From the NCBI GenBank assembly GCA_023079485.1, contig CM041083.1, forward strand, positions 106,593,054 to 106,657,053: 64,000 bases of DNA. Reading direction: 5' to 3'. A program made the position numbers and the translations under genes. How positions within the stretch are numbered: the first letter of the stretch is position 1; each line of letters starts with the position of its first letter. Source of the DNA: Archilochus colubris. Its lineage: Eukaryota; Chordata; Aves; Apodiformes; Trochilidae. The notes below the pieces were generated by a model, which did not search any database, had not been told where the DNA came from, and saw nothing but the letters and a program-made list of their open reading frames with translations. Shown piece after piece: positions 25,201 to 36,607 of this stretch.

Positions 25201-27096
25201 GGTGCCAGATAGGCATTCATGTATGAAGGGAGAAGCAAATTGCACAGGAAAAAAATCTCAGTATGTATTTGAGGAGAAAAACACTGTCAAATAATGTGTA
25301 TGTAGTGGCAAGGTCAGATACCTGTTCCATGTACAAATTCAGTGCTTTTCCTTCACTGGAGCCTGTTCAAGGGGCTAAAAATTAACCTTTACGCTGTGAC
25401 ACACAGTAAATTCATGTTAATACACTAACATTGTGAACAAATGATGCAGCTTCTGCTGCTATTGTGTCTTGCTGAAGTGGCTGAATTATCTATGTCATGG
25501 AGATGTATGCTGTGTCATAAATGCATAGTATAACATCAACATGTCATACAAAGTGGTATTATACAAATCCAAAAAGTTAGAGATGTGACAGAACCGATCT
25601 TCACCTTCAACCCCAGCATGTTAGGGAAATATGAAGCCAGAAATACCATGAAAGCTGGTAGTTCAGACACTGTTGTTGGATTTGACCACTTGTGCCTGTA
25701 CCTGCATCTAATCCAGCCCTGACAAAATATTCAGCAATATTCTCTAGACATTCCCATCCTGACAGCATCACAAATTCAAGCCAGAAGCACAAAAGACACG
25801 GCTGAGCAAGGGAGTGTTACTGAAGCAAAAAAAAAATAAGCATCAGCCAAAAAACAAACAAACAAAAAAAAGATCTAGCAAGAGTCTGTAGCCAGAGCTG
25901 CTAAAAAGAAAAGTATCCACCTCTGTGGCAATTTTAGGGAAAATTCCAGAAAAGGTAGAAAGTGGTCACAGGAGAAAAAGGGAGTCAGGGAAGGAGCTTT
26001 GTGCACAGGGGAAGCACAGGACTGGCATGCAGTCATGTTAGTGAGGTCAAAGTGTAGGAGGAATCATTGCAGTGATAAGTTAAGGCTCTCCTGCACGTTG
26101 TTTTCTTCCATATACAGTCATGGCCTCCTTCACCATTAAGGTGCAATATTATCTGGAGAAAATATACATACTAGTCACTGATCCCTGAGAAAGCATAAGT
26201 CTTTGAATTACTCCAATGTGAGTCAAGCAACGAAATTCACAAGTGATACAGTTTTCTCATAACACAAGCCCCACATTGCTAAATCACTGTAACTAATCCC
26301 TCTATTTTTAATATAGCTACCTGTCCTAACATTAGGTAAGGAAACATCCATCCTGCATTTCTGAAGTCTGAGTAAAGGAGAGAAAGGTGTGGACAAGTTT
26401 ACCTTTTATTAATATGGTCTCTTATTAGCCACCATGTGCCATGCTCTGAGCCCTTCCGGAAAAGCCCTGGGCAGCTGATGGCCATGCTTGCCATAACCAT
26501 ACTAATATTGGTAATCAAATCAATTACTTCAGAATTGTCTGCCATGTGCCTTTATGATTTTAGTTATACCTTTTCCAACTTAGACTCTGAATTCTGCTAA
26601 AAAAGTAAATAATGTTACAGCTTCCTTCTGGTTTTGGATGGAAACATCTGGCAAAGAGATGTTCTTTCACAGAAATTACTCTTCTTACCCTTATCTGTGT
26701 CCACTTAATCTACTGATTTTTCAAAACCATTTGCATTTCTAATAATTCTGATGTCAGTTTGACAGACATGATAGTTCTGGCATTAAACAAAAGTGCAACA
26801 TCATTCCTCCAAAAAGTGTAGATTACATCTTCATCATTTGCAGAACTGTCAGTTTGGTTTGGTAACTTATCTCCCTTTCACACTCTGTTGTTGTCTGAAG
26901 TCAGACAGTGAATACTTAATGAACAAAAATGGTTGTGGGAGTGAGCAGCTTCATGATTTATATAAGGCACAAAATGTTACAAGTCAGTTTCCATTGCCTA
27001 ATATCTGCACATATTTTGTGCCACTCCACACTTTTAGAAACACAGAAAACCATAGCTCCTAAGTGAGAGACAGAGTGATACCCAGGGTCATTCCCT
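22270..27096. other. Unique non-coding DNA
   Basis: No gene is recognised. The 108-codon minus frame at 24396-24722 and the others here carry no recognisable domain. A CAAA/A-rich tract lies at 25849-25872. Confidence 0.5.
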
Positions 27097-27919
27097 GAAT
27101 CATAGAATCATAGAATTGGCTGGGTTGGAAGGGACCTCAGAGATCATCAAGTCCAACCCTTGATCCACTACCGTCGCGGTTACCAGACCATGGCACTGAG
27201 TGCCACATCCAGTCTCTTTTTAAATATCTCCAGGGACAGAGAATCCACTACTTCCCTGGGCAGCCCATTCCAATGTCTGATCACCTTCTCCGTAAAGAAA
27301 TTCTTTCTAATGTCCAACCTAAATTTCCCCTGGCACAACTTGAGACCATGCCCTCTTGTCTTGTTGAGAGTTGCCTGGGAGAAGAGCCTAACCCCCACCT
27401 GGCTACGCCCTCATTTCAAGGAGTTGTAGAGAGTGATGAGGTCTCCCCTGAGCCTCCTCTTCTCCAGGCTGAACAGCCCCAGCTCCCTCAGCCTCTCCTC
27501 ATAAGGTCTGTGCTTGAGTCCTTTCACCAGCCTAGTTGCCCTCCTTTGGACCTGCTCCAGGACCTCGATATCCTTCCTGAACTGAGGGACCCAGAACTGG
27601 ACACAGTACTCGAGGAGTGGTCTCACCAGAGCTGAGTACAGCGGCAGAATCCCTTCCCTGGACCTGCTGGTGACACTGTTCCTGATACAGGCCAGGATGC
27701 CATTGGCCTCCTTGGCTACCTGGGCACACTGCTGGCTCATGTTCAGCTTCCTGTCAATCCAGACTCCCAGGTCCCTCTCTGTCTGGCTGCTCTCAGCCAC
27801 TCTGTCCCCAGCCTGTAGCAGTGCATGGGGTTGTTGTGGCCAAAGTGCAGGACCCAGCTTTTGGCATTGTTGAACCTCATCCCATTGGAATCAGCCCAAC
27901 TCTCCAGTCTGTCCAGGTA
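27097..27919 (-). mobile_element. CR1 LINE, 5'-truncated, best-preserved copy in the window
   Basis: About 820 bp of CR1 in reverse orientation. At the 3' end are CATAGAATCATAGAATT octamers at 27101-27117 and GGGTTGGAAGGGACCTCAGA. The C-terminal end of the endonuclease/reverse-transcriptase ORF follows upstream on the minus strand, with readable peptides such as [40 protein letters not shown] and [20 protein letters not shown]. The element's own stop is at 27180-27182. Only two ORF lesions are obvious: an in-frame TGA at 27411-27413 (minus) and an apparent 1-base deletion near 27795 that shifts frame. Several CpG sites survive around 27172-27179. Together these suggest a relatively young insertion. 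The 5' cut is at about 27919. Confidence 0.96.
27180..27800 (-). pseudogene. CR1 ORF2 C-terminal fragment (reverse transcriptase, 3' part), broken
   Basis: This is the C-terminal coding remnant of the CR1 copy. The stretch 27800-27411 and the stretch 27410-27180 share one frame, separated only by a TGA at 27411-27413. Upstream of about 27795 the same homology (peptides like [20 protein letters not shown]) continues in another frame, indicating a single-base deletion. The catalytic part of the RT domain lies further 5' and is absent, so this cannot encode an active enzyme. Confidence 0.9.
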
Positions 27920-30900
27920 GGCAAGACATTTTTACTTACTACACTAATAATGGACAAATAGGTTAAAGATGCAGTTCTGAACCAAGGAGAGGGCTTTGTC
28001 TGTTCTTGTTATTTATTTTCACAAATCCCTGTTGAATGATTGGGTCCTCTGCATTATATGCATGATAAGGACATTGAGTGCAGCAGAAGAGATTACTTCA
28101 GAGGTTTCCTCCTCCATAACCCAACATTGAGAAAAGATGGATTTGGGCCATGACATTAAAATTTCAGAACATGAATCCAGGAAGTGCAGACTGTGGTAGG
28201 AGGAGTTCATGGCTTCGACTTTGAGCATCACCTAAGAGGTGCAAGCACGAGCACCCTGTCAGCACAGGCTCTGTCAGGCTGACAAGAAGGAGCATCTTTG
28301 TTACAGCCCTGCTCAGACCCCACTCCAAGAGTGCCCTGGGCTCTCCACCTACCCTCTGCAGTGTTGAAGGAGGATGCATAAGGAGGATGCTCTCTCAAGC
28401 AGACAGTGCAAACAGGCTGCCCCCTGCCTAACACTGTTCAACTAAGCAGCAAAGTGTGCCACAGCCTGATGATGGGGTTGATCTGATCCCTCACAGGATA
28501 TTCAGCTGGAGGAGCAGGCAAGGCTGGATCCTTTTCCAAATGTGTGTAGCCCAAAGCTGTTAACAAACGCTCAAGCTGAAACTTGTTCTTCCTGTGTGTA
28601 GTGTAAATCAACAGGGGAAGGTTTAAAATTATCTGTAACATACAATTTATACTTTCACAGTCTTTTATCTTTCTAGTTCCCTAAGGTAACAGAGTAATTG
28701 CAGATAATTATTTCAGAGATAATTATCTAATTCATACTGTGAATCCTCATGACAGATATTATTCATTTAGCCAACAAGCGCAGCTATTTTTAATTCCTAT
28801 CTAGTCTAAGTTCACTCTTTCAAAATAAAATAGCTTGCAATTGATTCCACAAATCATTGTGCCGCTGGCAGGGTACCAAGAAAATTTATGTGGATAAAAT
28901 GCCTGTTCCTAGAAAAATTATGAATGTGCTTTAGAAAATTTGATCTTCCAATTGACACTAAAACTTAATGAATATGTTCACAGTAAGGCTTCAGAATTAA
29001 GAACGTAAGGATGAAAGTCTATTTCATTTGTGATTCCGAAGGGCAGAAATAGTATTATATTAATCTACATCTTTTCCATTTCTGTCCCAGGCATTCAGAT
29101 AATTTTGGACACTTTCCTCATAACCTCTTTTATTTTGATTTTTTCCTCCAAAACCTGTTCCTTTAGTGAAAGACATTTTCATCTAGAACAAAAACTGATT
29201 TAAAAATTATTTTACAACAGCCATTTTGACTGCTGTTCCCATCTGACTGAGTATTTTGCAATGCGGAAAGATTTTGGACTGATGACTTTACCAAATATAA
29301 AGAATAATTGGATCAATTTTAACAGCTTTCTAATTATGTATGCAATAGCTATTTTGGATGACTCAGAAATGTTTACTTGGAACTCCTAAAGCATACTCAA
29401 CTTTTTGTTATTACAACTGTGTTGTTGCAAAATAATTCCTTAATTTCATGGGTAGAAAAGTTACCCTCAAGTTGCCTTTTGTATCTCAACTATGAAATGT
29501 TGTAAAACTTGAAAAAACCTTACACAAAAAGGAAATGCAAATCTTACAGGCCTATGAATACAGACCCATGGATATTATTTTTATATTTATAATTTTTAAG
29601 TAATTATCTATATTAGTATTTTCCAGACATATGAATATAAAATCTATGCAATTAATCCATTTACCCTTCCATAGCTTTCATACTGACTTATGGAACAGTC
29701 AATGTTCTTTCCTGGGCTTAAAGATTTCCCAGAGTCCCAACAGCAAAACTATGAACAATGAACGAAGTACAAGTAAAATCTGATATTGGACATTTCCTCC
29801 AGAATTATATTCTTGTTAATACTTGTACTTAGAATATCTTAGCAGTCTTATTCAGCCTTCACCTACCCTAAGTTTAGCTTTTGACTTTCAGATCTAGCTA
29901 GATTTACAGCTACATTTGGCAGAAATGACAACACGCTACTTCCACCACAGTAATGAGACTGAAATATAAAAACCAGTGCTGGTTTTCTGTGTTTCTATCC
30001 ATATATACTAGCCCAACAGTAGAAACATGTGCAACTGAATAAATACGTTTTTATTTCTTTGATACTTCCTGCTGATATTTAGAAGTTATCTTCACTGCAA
30101 GACAAGGCTTGGAGTGGTCCCAGATCTTTATGGACTGAAAAACTGTTACTAGTGAAAAGAACATTTATAAAGCAGAAGTCTGACAGAAATGCCTATTCTC
30201 TTCATTTACAATATGTCAGATAATGTGGGCTGACAGTCACATTTAACACAGCTATTTTTCAGTGCTTAGGCTGCTTATTCCTGCTTATTCACTTCTTCCC
30301 CAGTCACTCTTTGAAGGGAATGCTATTTGCATTTAGAGCCATCTCTTCTGTATCTGGTTTTAGGACTTGATCTCAAACTCACTAAATCCAGGTAGGAAGA
30401 CATCCAGTGGTTGCAATAACTTGATTATGCCCTGATTGGGTCACTGACCCTTGCAGGTTCTCAAACAAAATAGATGGAAATTCCTTGCAGGGGGGGAGGT
30501 GCTGCATTTCTGAACATATATTCCGACTCAACAACTGCACAGTGAGCCAGTAAAATGTTCATTGCAGAGGGAGATGGAATACTGTCATTGCTCTTACCTT
30601 TTTCTTTCATATTTTATTTTGAAAAATCACTGGGAAGGCATCTGTGTCCTCATAATAGAAGAATAACTTCTGGATCACGGAAAAAAAAATCAATGTTCAC
30701 CTTAGTAATATAAGTCAGCTCTAACATCTTTATAATGCAAAAAAGTGGATAAAAAAACTTATAATACTTTCAAGTCATGTTATAAGCCTTGTGGTTCATT
30801 TTTTTCATCCTTTTCTATTCTTATTTGAATTTTATCCCATACTGATAGCTCAATGAACTGAGCATTTTGATTTTAATGAGGGTGATTCCTGAAACAAATG

Positions 30901-31940
30901 GGAGGCCACCTATGATTAGAAATTTTTCATCATTGATGCATATTCGGAAGTACTATCAGAAGCACTTATTAATATTGACACATTTTATCAGCTAATAAAT
31001 TAACCATTTAGTAAACAGGTACACAACATATGAACTAGAAAAGCCACTTTTTTGTCTGTTTTTTTAATATTACAAGTACCATAACAGAGGAGTGGACAGA
31101 ACAATGTTTTTGCCAGGCTTTATATATTGAGTAGAACAAGGTGGTTCACTGACAACAGTTTGTCATGTACAAAACAAAACTCCAGTTTGGGTGGATTAAA
31201 AATTCAGTACGCTCCACTCAGATGTTGTGGTTTACTAAAATTAACAGTTTCCTGGCTTCCTCTTCTACTGAACTCGTGTTTCTGACACACATGTGTGAGC
31301 TCATGTGTCTTCCCAATCTCATCTGTTTACCACAGTCAGCAAAATCCTACCCAAACAAGCATCTTGTCGGCATCTTGCCAGTTCCTTTAGGGCTGTATCT
31401 TGCTTGTGCAAATGAAAGCTCTGTCATCTGAAGCAAGGGGCTACAGCCCAAGAGAGAAAGGCTGCAAGTTTCAGCAGGCAAGACTGCATCTTGAACTCTG
31501 CAAGATAAATGTGTGGTATATTGAAGCTCTTCCACTTAGTATTGTAACGGCATTACACTCTGCAGGAACACAACTCTTGTTGCTCTAAATTCTTGTTGCT
31601 CTACGGACTTTTTTTTCTTCTTCTTCTTCCATGGAGTGCAAGTGAATACTGACCTTACTATCTGAAGGAAATGAGAGTCTTCTTGCTATACTTTTGTTAA
31701 TTTCACATCTGAAGCTCAGTGAGCAAGTGCAATGGCACTGATAACTTTCCATAAAAGCCACTTTTATCAGATCATCCTGTTTGTGTCACCAATTTTGCAA
31801 TCAGATGAAACAGAGATGCTGGCCAAGAACTTCCCAGAGCCTGCAACAGCTTTCTCAGAGTTAGGCAGCTAATCCAAGGCATGTGCTCTTATCTCCTCTC
31901 CATCTGCTGTAATAGGGATGTCAGTGCTGCAAGGAAAGTA
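27920..31940. other. Unique non-coding DNA
   Basis: No gene or repeat is recognised. Stretches at about 28680-28960 and 29220-29660 are AT-rich with many TAAT/ATTA-type motifs and no low complexity. They would be reasonable places to look for conserved non-coding elements, but conservation cannot be judged from one sequence. Confidence 0.5.
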
Positions 31941-32099
31941 CTCTCTCCCTCTCTCTCTCTCTTTCTCTATCTCTCTATCTATCTCTATCTCTATCATCTC
32001 TATCTCTCTATCTCTCTATATCTCTATCTCTCTGTATCTCTATATCTTTATCTCTCTATCTCTATCTCTATCTCTCTATCTCTCTCTATCTCTCACTCT
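31941..32099. repeat. (CT)n/(CTAT)n pyrimidine-rich microsatellite
   Basis: About 160 bp of interrupted CTCT and CTAT units. It explains the plus-strand frames with long SLSISLYL-type repetitive peptides. Confidence 0.95.
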
Positions 32100-32720
32100 A
32101 CCCCTGAGCAAGCCCAGGCAAGATGCCTGACTTCTAGACACCTGAGACTGGGCAAGGCAGCCTTCTGGCTCCTCTTCTACCTCCCAGGGGCCACCAACAT
32201 GCATCAGGTGGATGACAGCTGAATGCCTGTGCTCAGTGCTGGCATGCTCAGGATGTCATGCACTGCTGAGTGCCCCCTGATCAAACATACTGAGCCACTC
32301 AAGCAAGAAGACCTGTCAGAGGAAGTGTGGTAAAGGAAATTATAAAGGCTTTGGGAGGGAAGTGAAGTTGAAAAAGTCACAGGGGAGCTCAGGGGGGAGT
32401 TGCTACATAGGTTGCTACCATAAGAGGTCCCTGAGCAGTTCACACAACTAAGGCAATGGGTGTACCCAACACTTCTTGCAGGAAGAAGAAAAAGCAGAGG
32501 GCAATGCCCAAGAGAGAGCTGCAGGAATGTGAGCCAGAGACTGACACTCCCAGGGTGTCTTCGGGAATGTTGCACTGGCCAAACACAAGTGGAAGGGTTT
32601 CAAGGGTAGATGGAGTGGAAAGGGTGGGGATGAGAGCAGGCTTCTCTGATAACATCGCTGCTGCTGAGGCAGGAATGTGCTGTGCCCCATGTGTGACTGA
32701 CATAGTCTAATGCACCAGGA
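32100..32720. other. GC-richer block of unknown origin
   Basis: This block is clearly richer in G and C than its surroundings and holds several overlapping frames on both strands (for example 123 codons minus at 32204-32575 and 84 codons plus at 32456-32710). I recognise no protein family and no repeat family. It may be a decayed mobile element or part of a non-coding transcript. Confidence 0.4.
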
Positions 32721-35700
32721 CACATCTTAAGCGAAGACCAAGCTTGAGTAACACCAGCGAATTAAGCAACACCAGACCAAAGGAGTAAGTGAAGCTATCC
32801 TTGATCAGAGGACAACAAAAATGCTCTGGAGCTGATTCATACCACTGGGATAAACACAGTTAACTAGAAAAGACATAACACCTGCTTTCAATGATACTGG
32901 CTTTAAGACTCATCCTCAGGCGAGGAAGCTTCCCTTGAAATCTCCTGGTATCTACTTGAAGATGCTGTTGTTCTCATCAGGATAAGAGTGGATCTGCTCT
33001 AGGGGAGGCAGGATTCCCAAGAGTCCCCCTGTTCTGCTGCAGTGGCAGATGTGTGGCATGTTGAGCTTCTTACCACTGTCAGTCTGTCCCAGGCTTTCCC
33101 CACTTGTGCCAGCACCCCAGCAGGGAGGCTACATGCAGACATAAGGTTGGAGCTGTACAGTAAGGTCTTTCTGACACACACTGTCTTCAGTTTTGCTGGA
33201 ACATATCTCATGCTAGAAAAGTTTAAAAAAATAGTCTCAGCTCAACGTGGACATTAAAGGGATCTGGGACAAGGGTGCAACTCATTGGTTAAATAAGTTT
33301 GATTTTTAATTTTTTTCTAATATGCTATATGGTCAGCACCAGTAACTGCTTGCATATCACATTTCTATGGAAATAAATAATTTTTTACTGCACTTTCTTA
33401 ATTTTTTTTCACAGCTGGATGGGTTATTGACACAGTATTTTATTTTTTATGTCTATTATTCTTTTTCAAAGGTGAAATAATTTAAAAGGAAACTTTTATT
33501 TTCTTTTTAGTTTTTGTTATTTTGTGGGTTATGTATTTTTGTAGTTTGAAACAGTGTTTCACGGTACATCTTTGGCTGATAAAATATTCCAGTTATTGGT
33601 TTTTTGGAAAAAACAACCCAGTTAAGGTTTTATAACCACATGGGCATTTTTTTTTCCTCCAAATAACACAGAGACAAACATGTAATGACATGTTGGGGAT
33701 GCACTGGCAGGAAATATAAACATGATCTTTTCCTATCATTTACATAAACGCTTCTTGCTGTTTTAGATTTGTTTTCCACTTTTTCTTCACTTTGCTTGTC
33801 GGTGAACACTCTCATCTCTTAAGTGAATTAATTCTTCAGGTATAATTTATTCATTGGAATTTGGAAGTAGCAGTAAATTGGCACAAAGAATTTGAAATAA
33901 CATCCACATATGCTCTATATCTCTTCATATTAGTCCGAAGCATTCGTATATGTGGTATTTGTAAAAGACAGATTTTATACAAAGTTTTGTTTTAATTAAC
34001 TTCTTGATTTCTCTTTTGGTTTATAGGATGTTGCAGTCTGGAAAGCATGCACAAAGAAGTAAAAATGAAAAGATATGAGTGTCCAAGGGGCAGAAACCTG
34101 GATTTACTGCTCATTAAACCAGACATTTTCTATAGTCCAGCTTTTTTTCCTACCATACTCTTCATAAATATTCCTAGGCCAAGATTCTAACACTAAGAAA
34201 CCAGAAGGTTTTCTGAATTTTTCATTTTGTTTCCAGGTACTTTGCTCTCAGGTTTTATGTGTTTCATAGTTTTTGAAGATGATTTATGTTTTAGTTTATT
34301 CAGGCATGGACTGAAAGAAAGTATTTAAACTTATACTGCCTTTTTTTCTCGAGCTCTGTATGTTCTGTAGGCTAGAGAGCATCCCTCAGTCCCCCATACA
34401 GGACAGTGTTTACTGGAATTATTTCAAAAAGTCCTACACAAAGTCAAAACAGTACAAAACAAGAATCCTGGTTACATTTTCAACTTTTCACTATGTAAGT
34501 TACTATAAACAGCATACATTAGGCTGAGTTTGCTTGACTTTTATTTACAAAGTCGTTGCCCCTCTATCCCCTTTTTACATATAAAAAAAAGAGAACACTT
34601 ATGTGAAGAAAAGCCATCAGTCTAAAAGGTCAGAGTGTATATTCTAGGAATAAGGACCTCATATCTTGAAATATTTTCAGGTTTTCCCAGCAAAACCAAC
34701 ATTGTGATTAAACAGAACAGTCTGCAAACCACATTGGCTTCTAAGAGTTTAAATAGAGAACTTCATCTCTTCCCCTCAGGTTTGGTGCTTACCATGCTTA
34801 TACTTATGTTCCCTTTCTACCTACACCCATTCACCAAGGCAATGCTTTTAAAACATATGCAGCCTATACATAAACTATATGCTATACTTATTAAAAAAAA
34901 AAAAATTGATGACCTTGAGCTAGAAACCTCAGGAACACATATTCTCCCATTTTTTTCATTCAGTTCTCCTGATTCTGTTTTCTCATTCTTCTGTTTTCAT
35001 TCAGATAACAAAAAGGTGAAGTCTGATTTCAGGTAAGAGGTGGCCTCACTAAAAAGCAAAAAAAAAAAAGTGCATTTCCTTCATTTGGTCTAAAGTGGTT
35101 GTTCCAATTCTTAAATGGTGGGGGTGATCAGAACAGAAAAAAAACAATTTGAAGGAGAGATGAGACTCATTCTTTTCATGTTTCTAGTAGAAAGGCATGT
35201 TGTAGTTCAAGGTTATGAGCACAGCCATGAGAACTGTTCAAGAGGAACTAGCACATCTTTCTCTATTCTGCAATTTGCAGCTCAAAATTAAACACAATTA
35301 GCATCCCAAAGCACAAGTGCACCACAGTTGAGTAGGTTCAAAGGGTGTGCCTAAATCCAGTGCAAAACTAACAGCATGATATACTTTAATTGCAAATCCC
35401 TGTTATCACAATGTTGCTATCAGTCATAGATTATTTTTTTTTCCAAGATGACTTCCAAAAACACCTTAGGTAATTTGGGAAAGCGCAAAATAACTCCACT
35501 CCCTTAGTACCCAGAAATTCAAAGAACAGATGAAAAGCCTCACATATGATTTCATTTGAAGGACTCAAAATGTAGGGAACTCCTAGATGTGTGGTGACAA
35601 TACAGCTGGATTGCCAGTCGTGGCTTAGGGAACCTCAGTGAGCATATGGCCTATTAATTGCAAAGCTGCAGTAAGAAGACATTAAAGCATTAAACAGCTG

Positions 35701-36391
35701 TGTTTTCCATTTACTATCTTATTGGTTCCTGAGTTCCTGAAACACCTTGTTCATATGTGTGTGTCTGTGCATATGTACCTAATTTGGTATCTCTCTCTCT
35801 CTCTGTAAAAATGTATATGCATATACACAACAGAAACATGTAAAAATATATAGTGTGTACCTATGTATACACATGTAATAGTAAAATATTTTAATCAAAA
35901 AAAGGTTTTCTAGTCCTAATTGACACTAGTGATAAAGAACAGTCTAACACGTATTAAATTACACTATACATTGGGCCATGTTCTATAACTGCTAGACCAG
36001 ACCTGGTTTAAAGTTTGAGCCAGAAACCACCAATGGTTTTATTTTACACAGTTTTGCTTTTGATTTTAGGGAGCTCTTTGGGATCCAAATCATGTCATCC
36101 TCTGTGTTTTATTTCAGAATAAACATTGCTGAGTACAAGGCCAAATTTTAAACAAATGCAGGGCTTAAGCATTCCTTTGGACAGCATGACTTTGCAGCTG
36201 ATGTTGGTGTACACCCAGACAGGATACAGCTACATGAAGACTGAGCCCTTCTAGGACATTCCCTCTCACTATGTGACTAGTGCTGTGGTTTAAGTAGACC
36301 ATAACCACGTGCACAGCTCTTCCTTCCTTCACCTGCAAATAAAATATATCATCTTCCCACACGTGGTATGCAAATAATAAGCATTCAGCAG
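32721..36391. other. Unique AT-rich non-coding DNA
   Basis: No gene is established. A splice-acceptor-like sequence before a short open frame occurs at 34003-34062 (see findings). A TC dinucleotide run at about 35790-35804 sits in a TG/TA-rich stretch to 35880. Confidence 0.5.
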
Positions 36392-36607
36392 TCATAGAAT
36401 CATAGAATCATAGAATTGTCCGGGTTGGAAGGGACCTCAGAGATCATCTAGTCCAACCCTTGACCCACCGGAGCAGTTACCAGACCATGGCACTGAGTGC
36501 CACATCCAGTCTTTTTTTAAATGTCTCCAGGGACGGAGAATCCACCACCTCCCCGGGCAGTCCATTCCACAGCCTAATCACCCTCTCCGTGAAGAAATTC
36601 TTCAGTG
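36392..36607 (-). mobile_element. CR1 LINE 3'-end fragment, reverse orientation
   Basis: Three terminal octamer units (TCATAGAATCATAGAATCA, from 36392) are followed by GGGTTGGAAGGGACCTCAGA and the last about 55 codons of the CR1 RT ORF, ending near the complement of GTGAAGAAATTCTTC. It closely resembles the 27.1-kb copy, including the shared stretch CAGACCATGGCACTGAGTGC, so both probably belong to the same subfamily. It is truncated at about 36607, with possible weak continuation to 36620. Confidence 0.95.

Noticed and set aside
27273..27873. Plus-strand frames of up to 120 codons antisense to the CR1
   Set aside because: The CR1 reverse-transcriptase homology is on the minus strand; these are complementary shadows.
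31881..32222. 113- and 70-codon plus frames rich in serine, leucine, isoleucine and tyrosine
   Set aside because: They are translations of the CT/CTAT microsatellite.
36368..36375. ATGCAAAT octamer motif
   Set aside because: An 8-base match is expected several times by chance in 64 kb of AT-rich DNA, and nothing else supports a promoter here.
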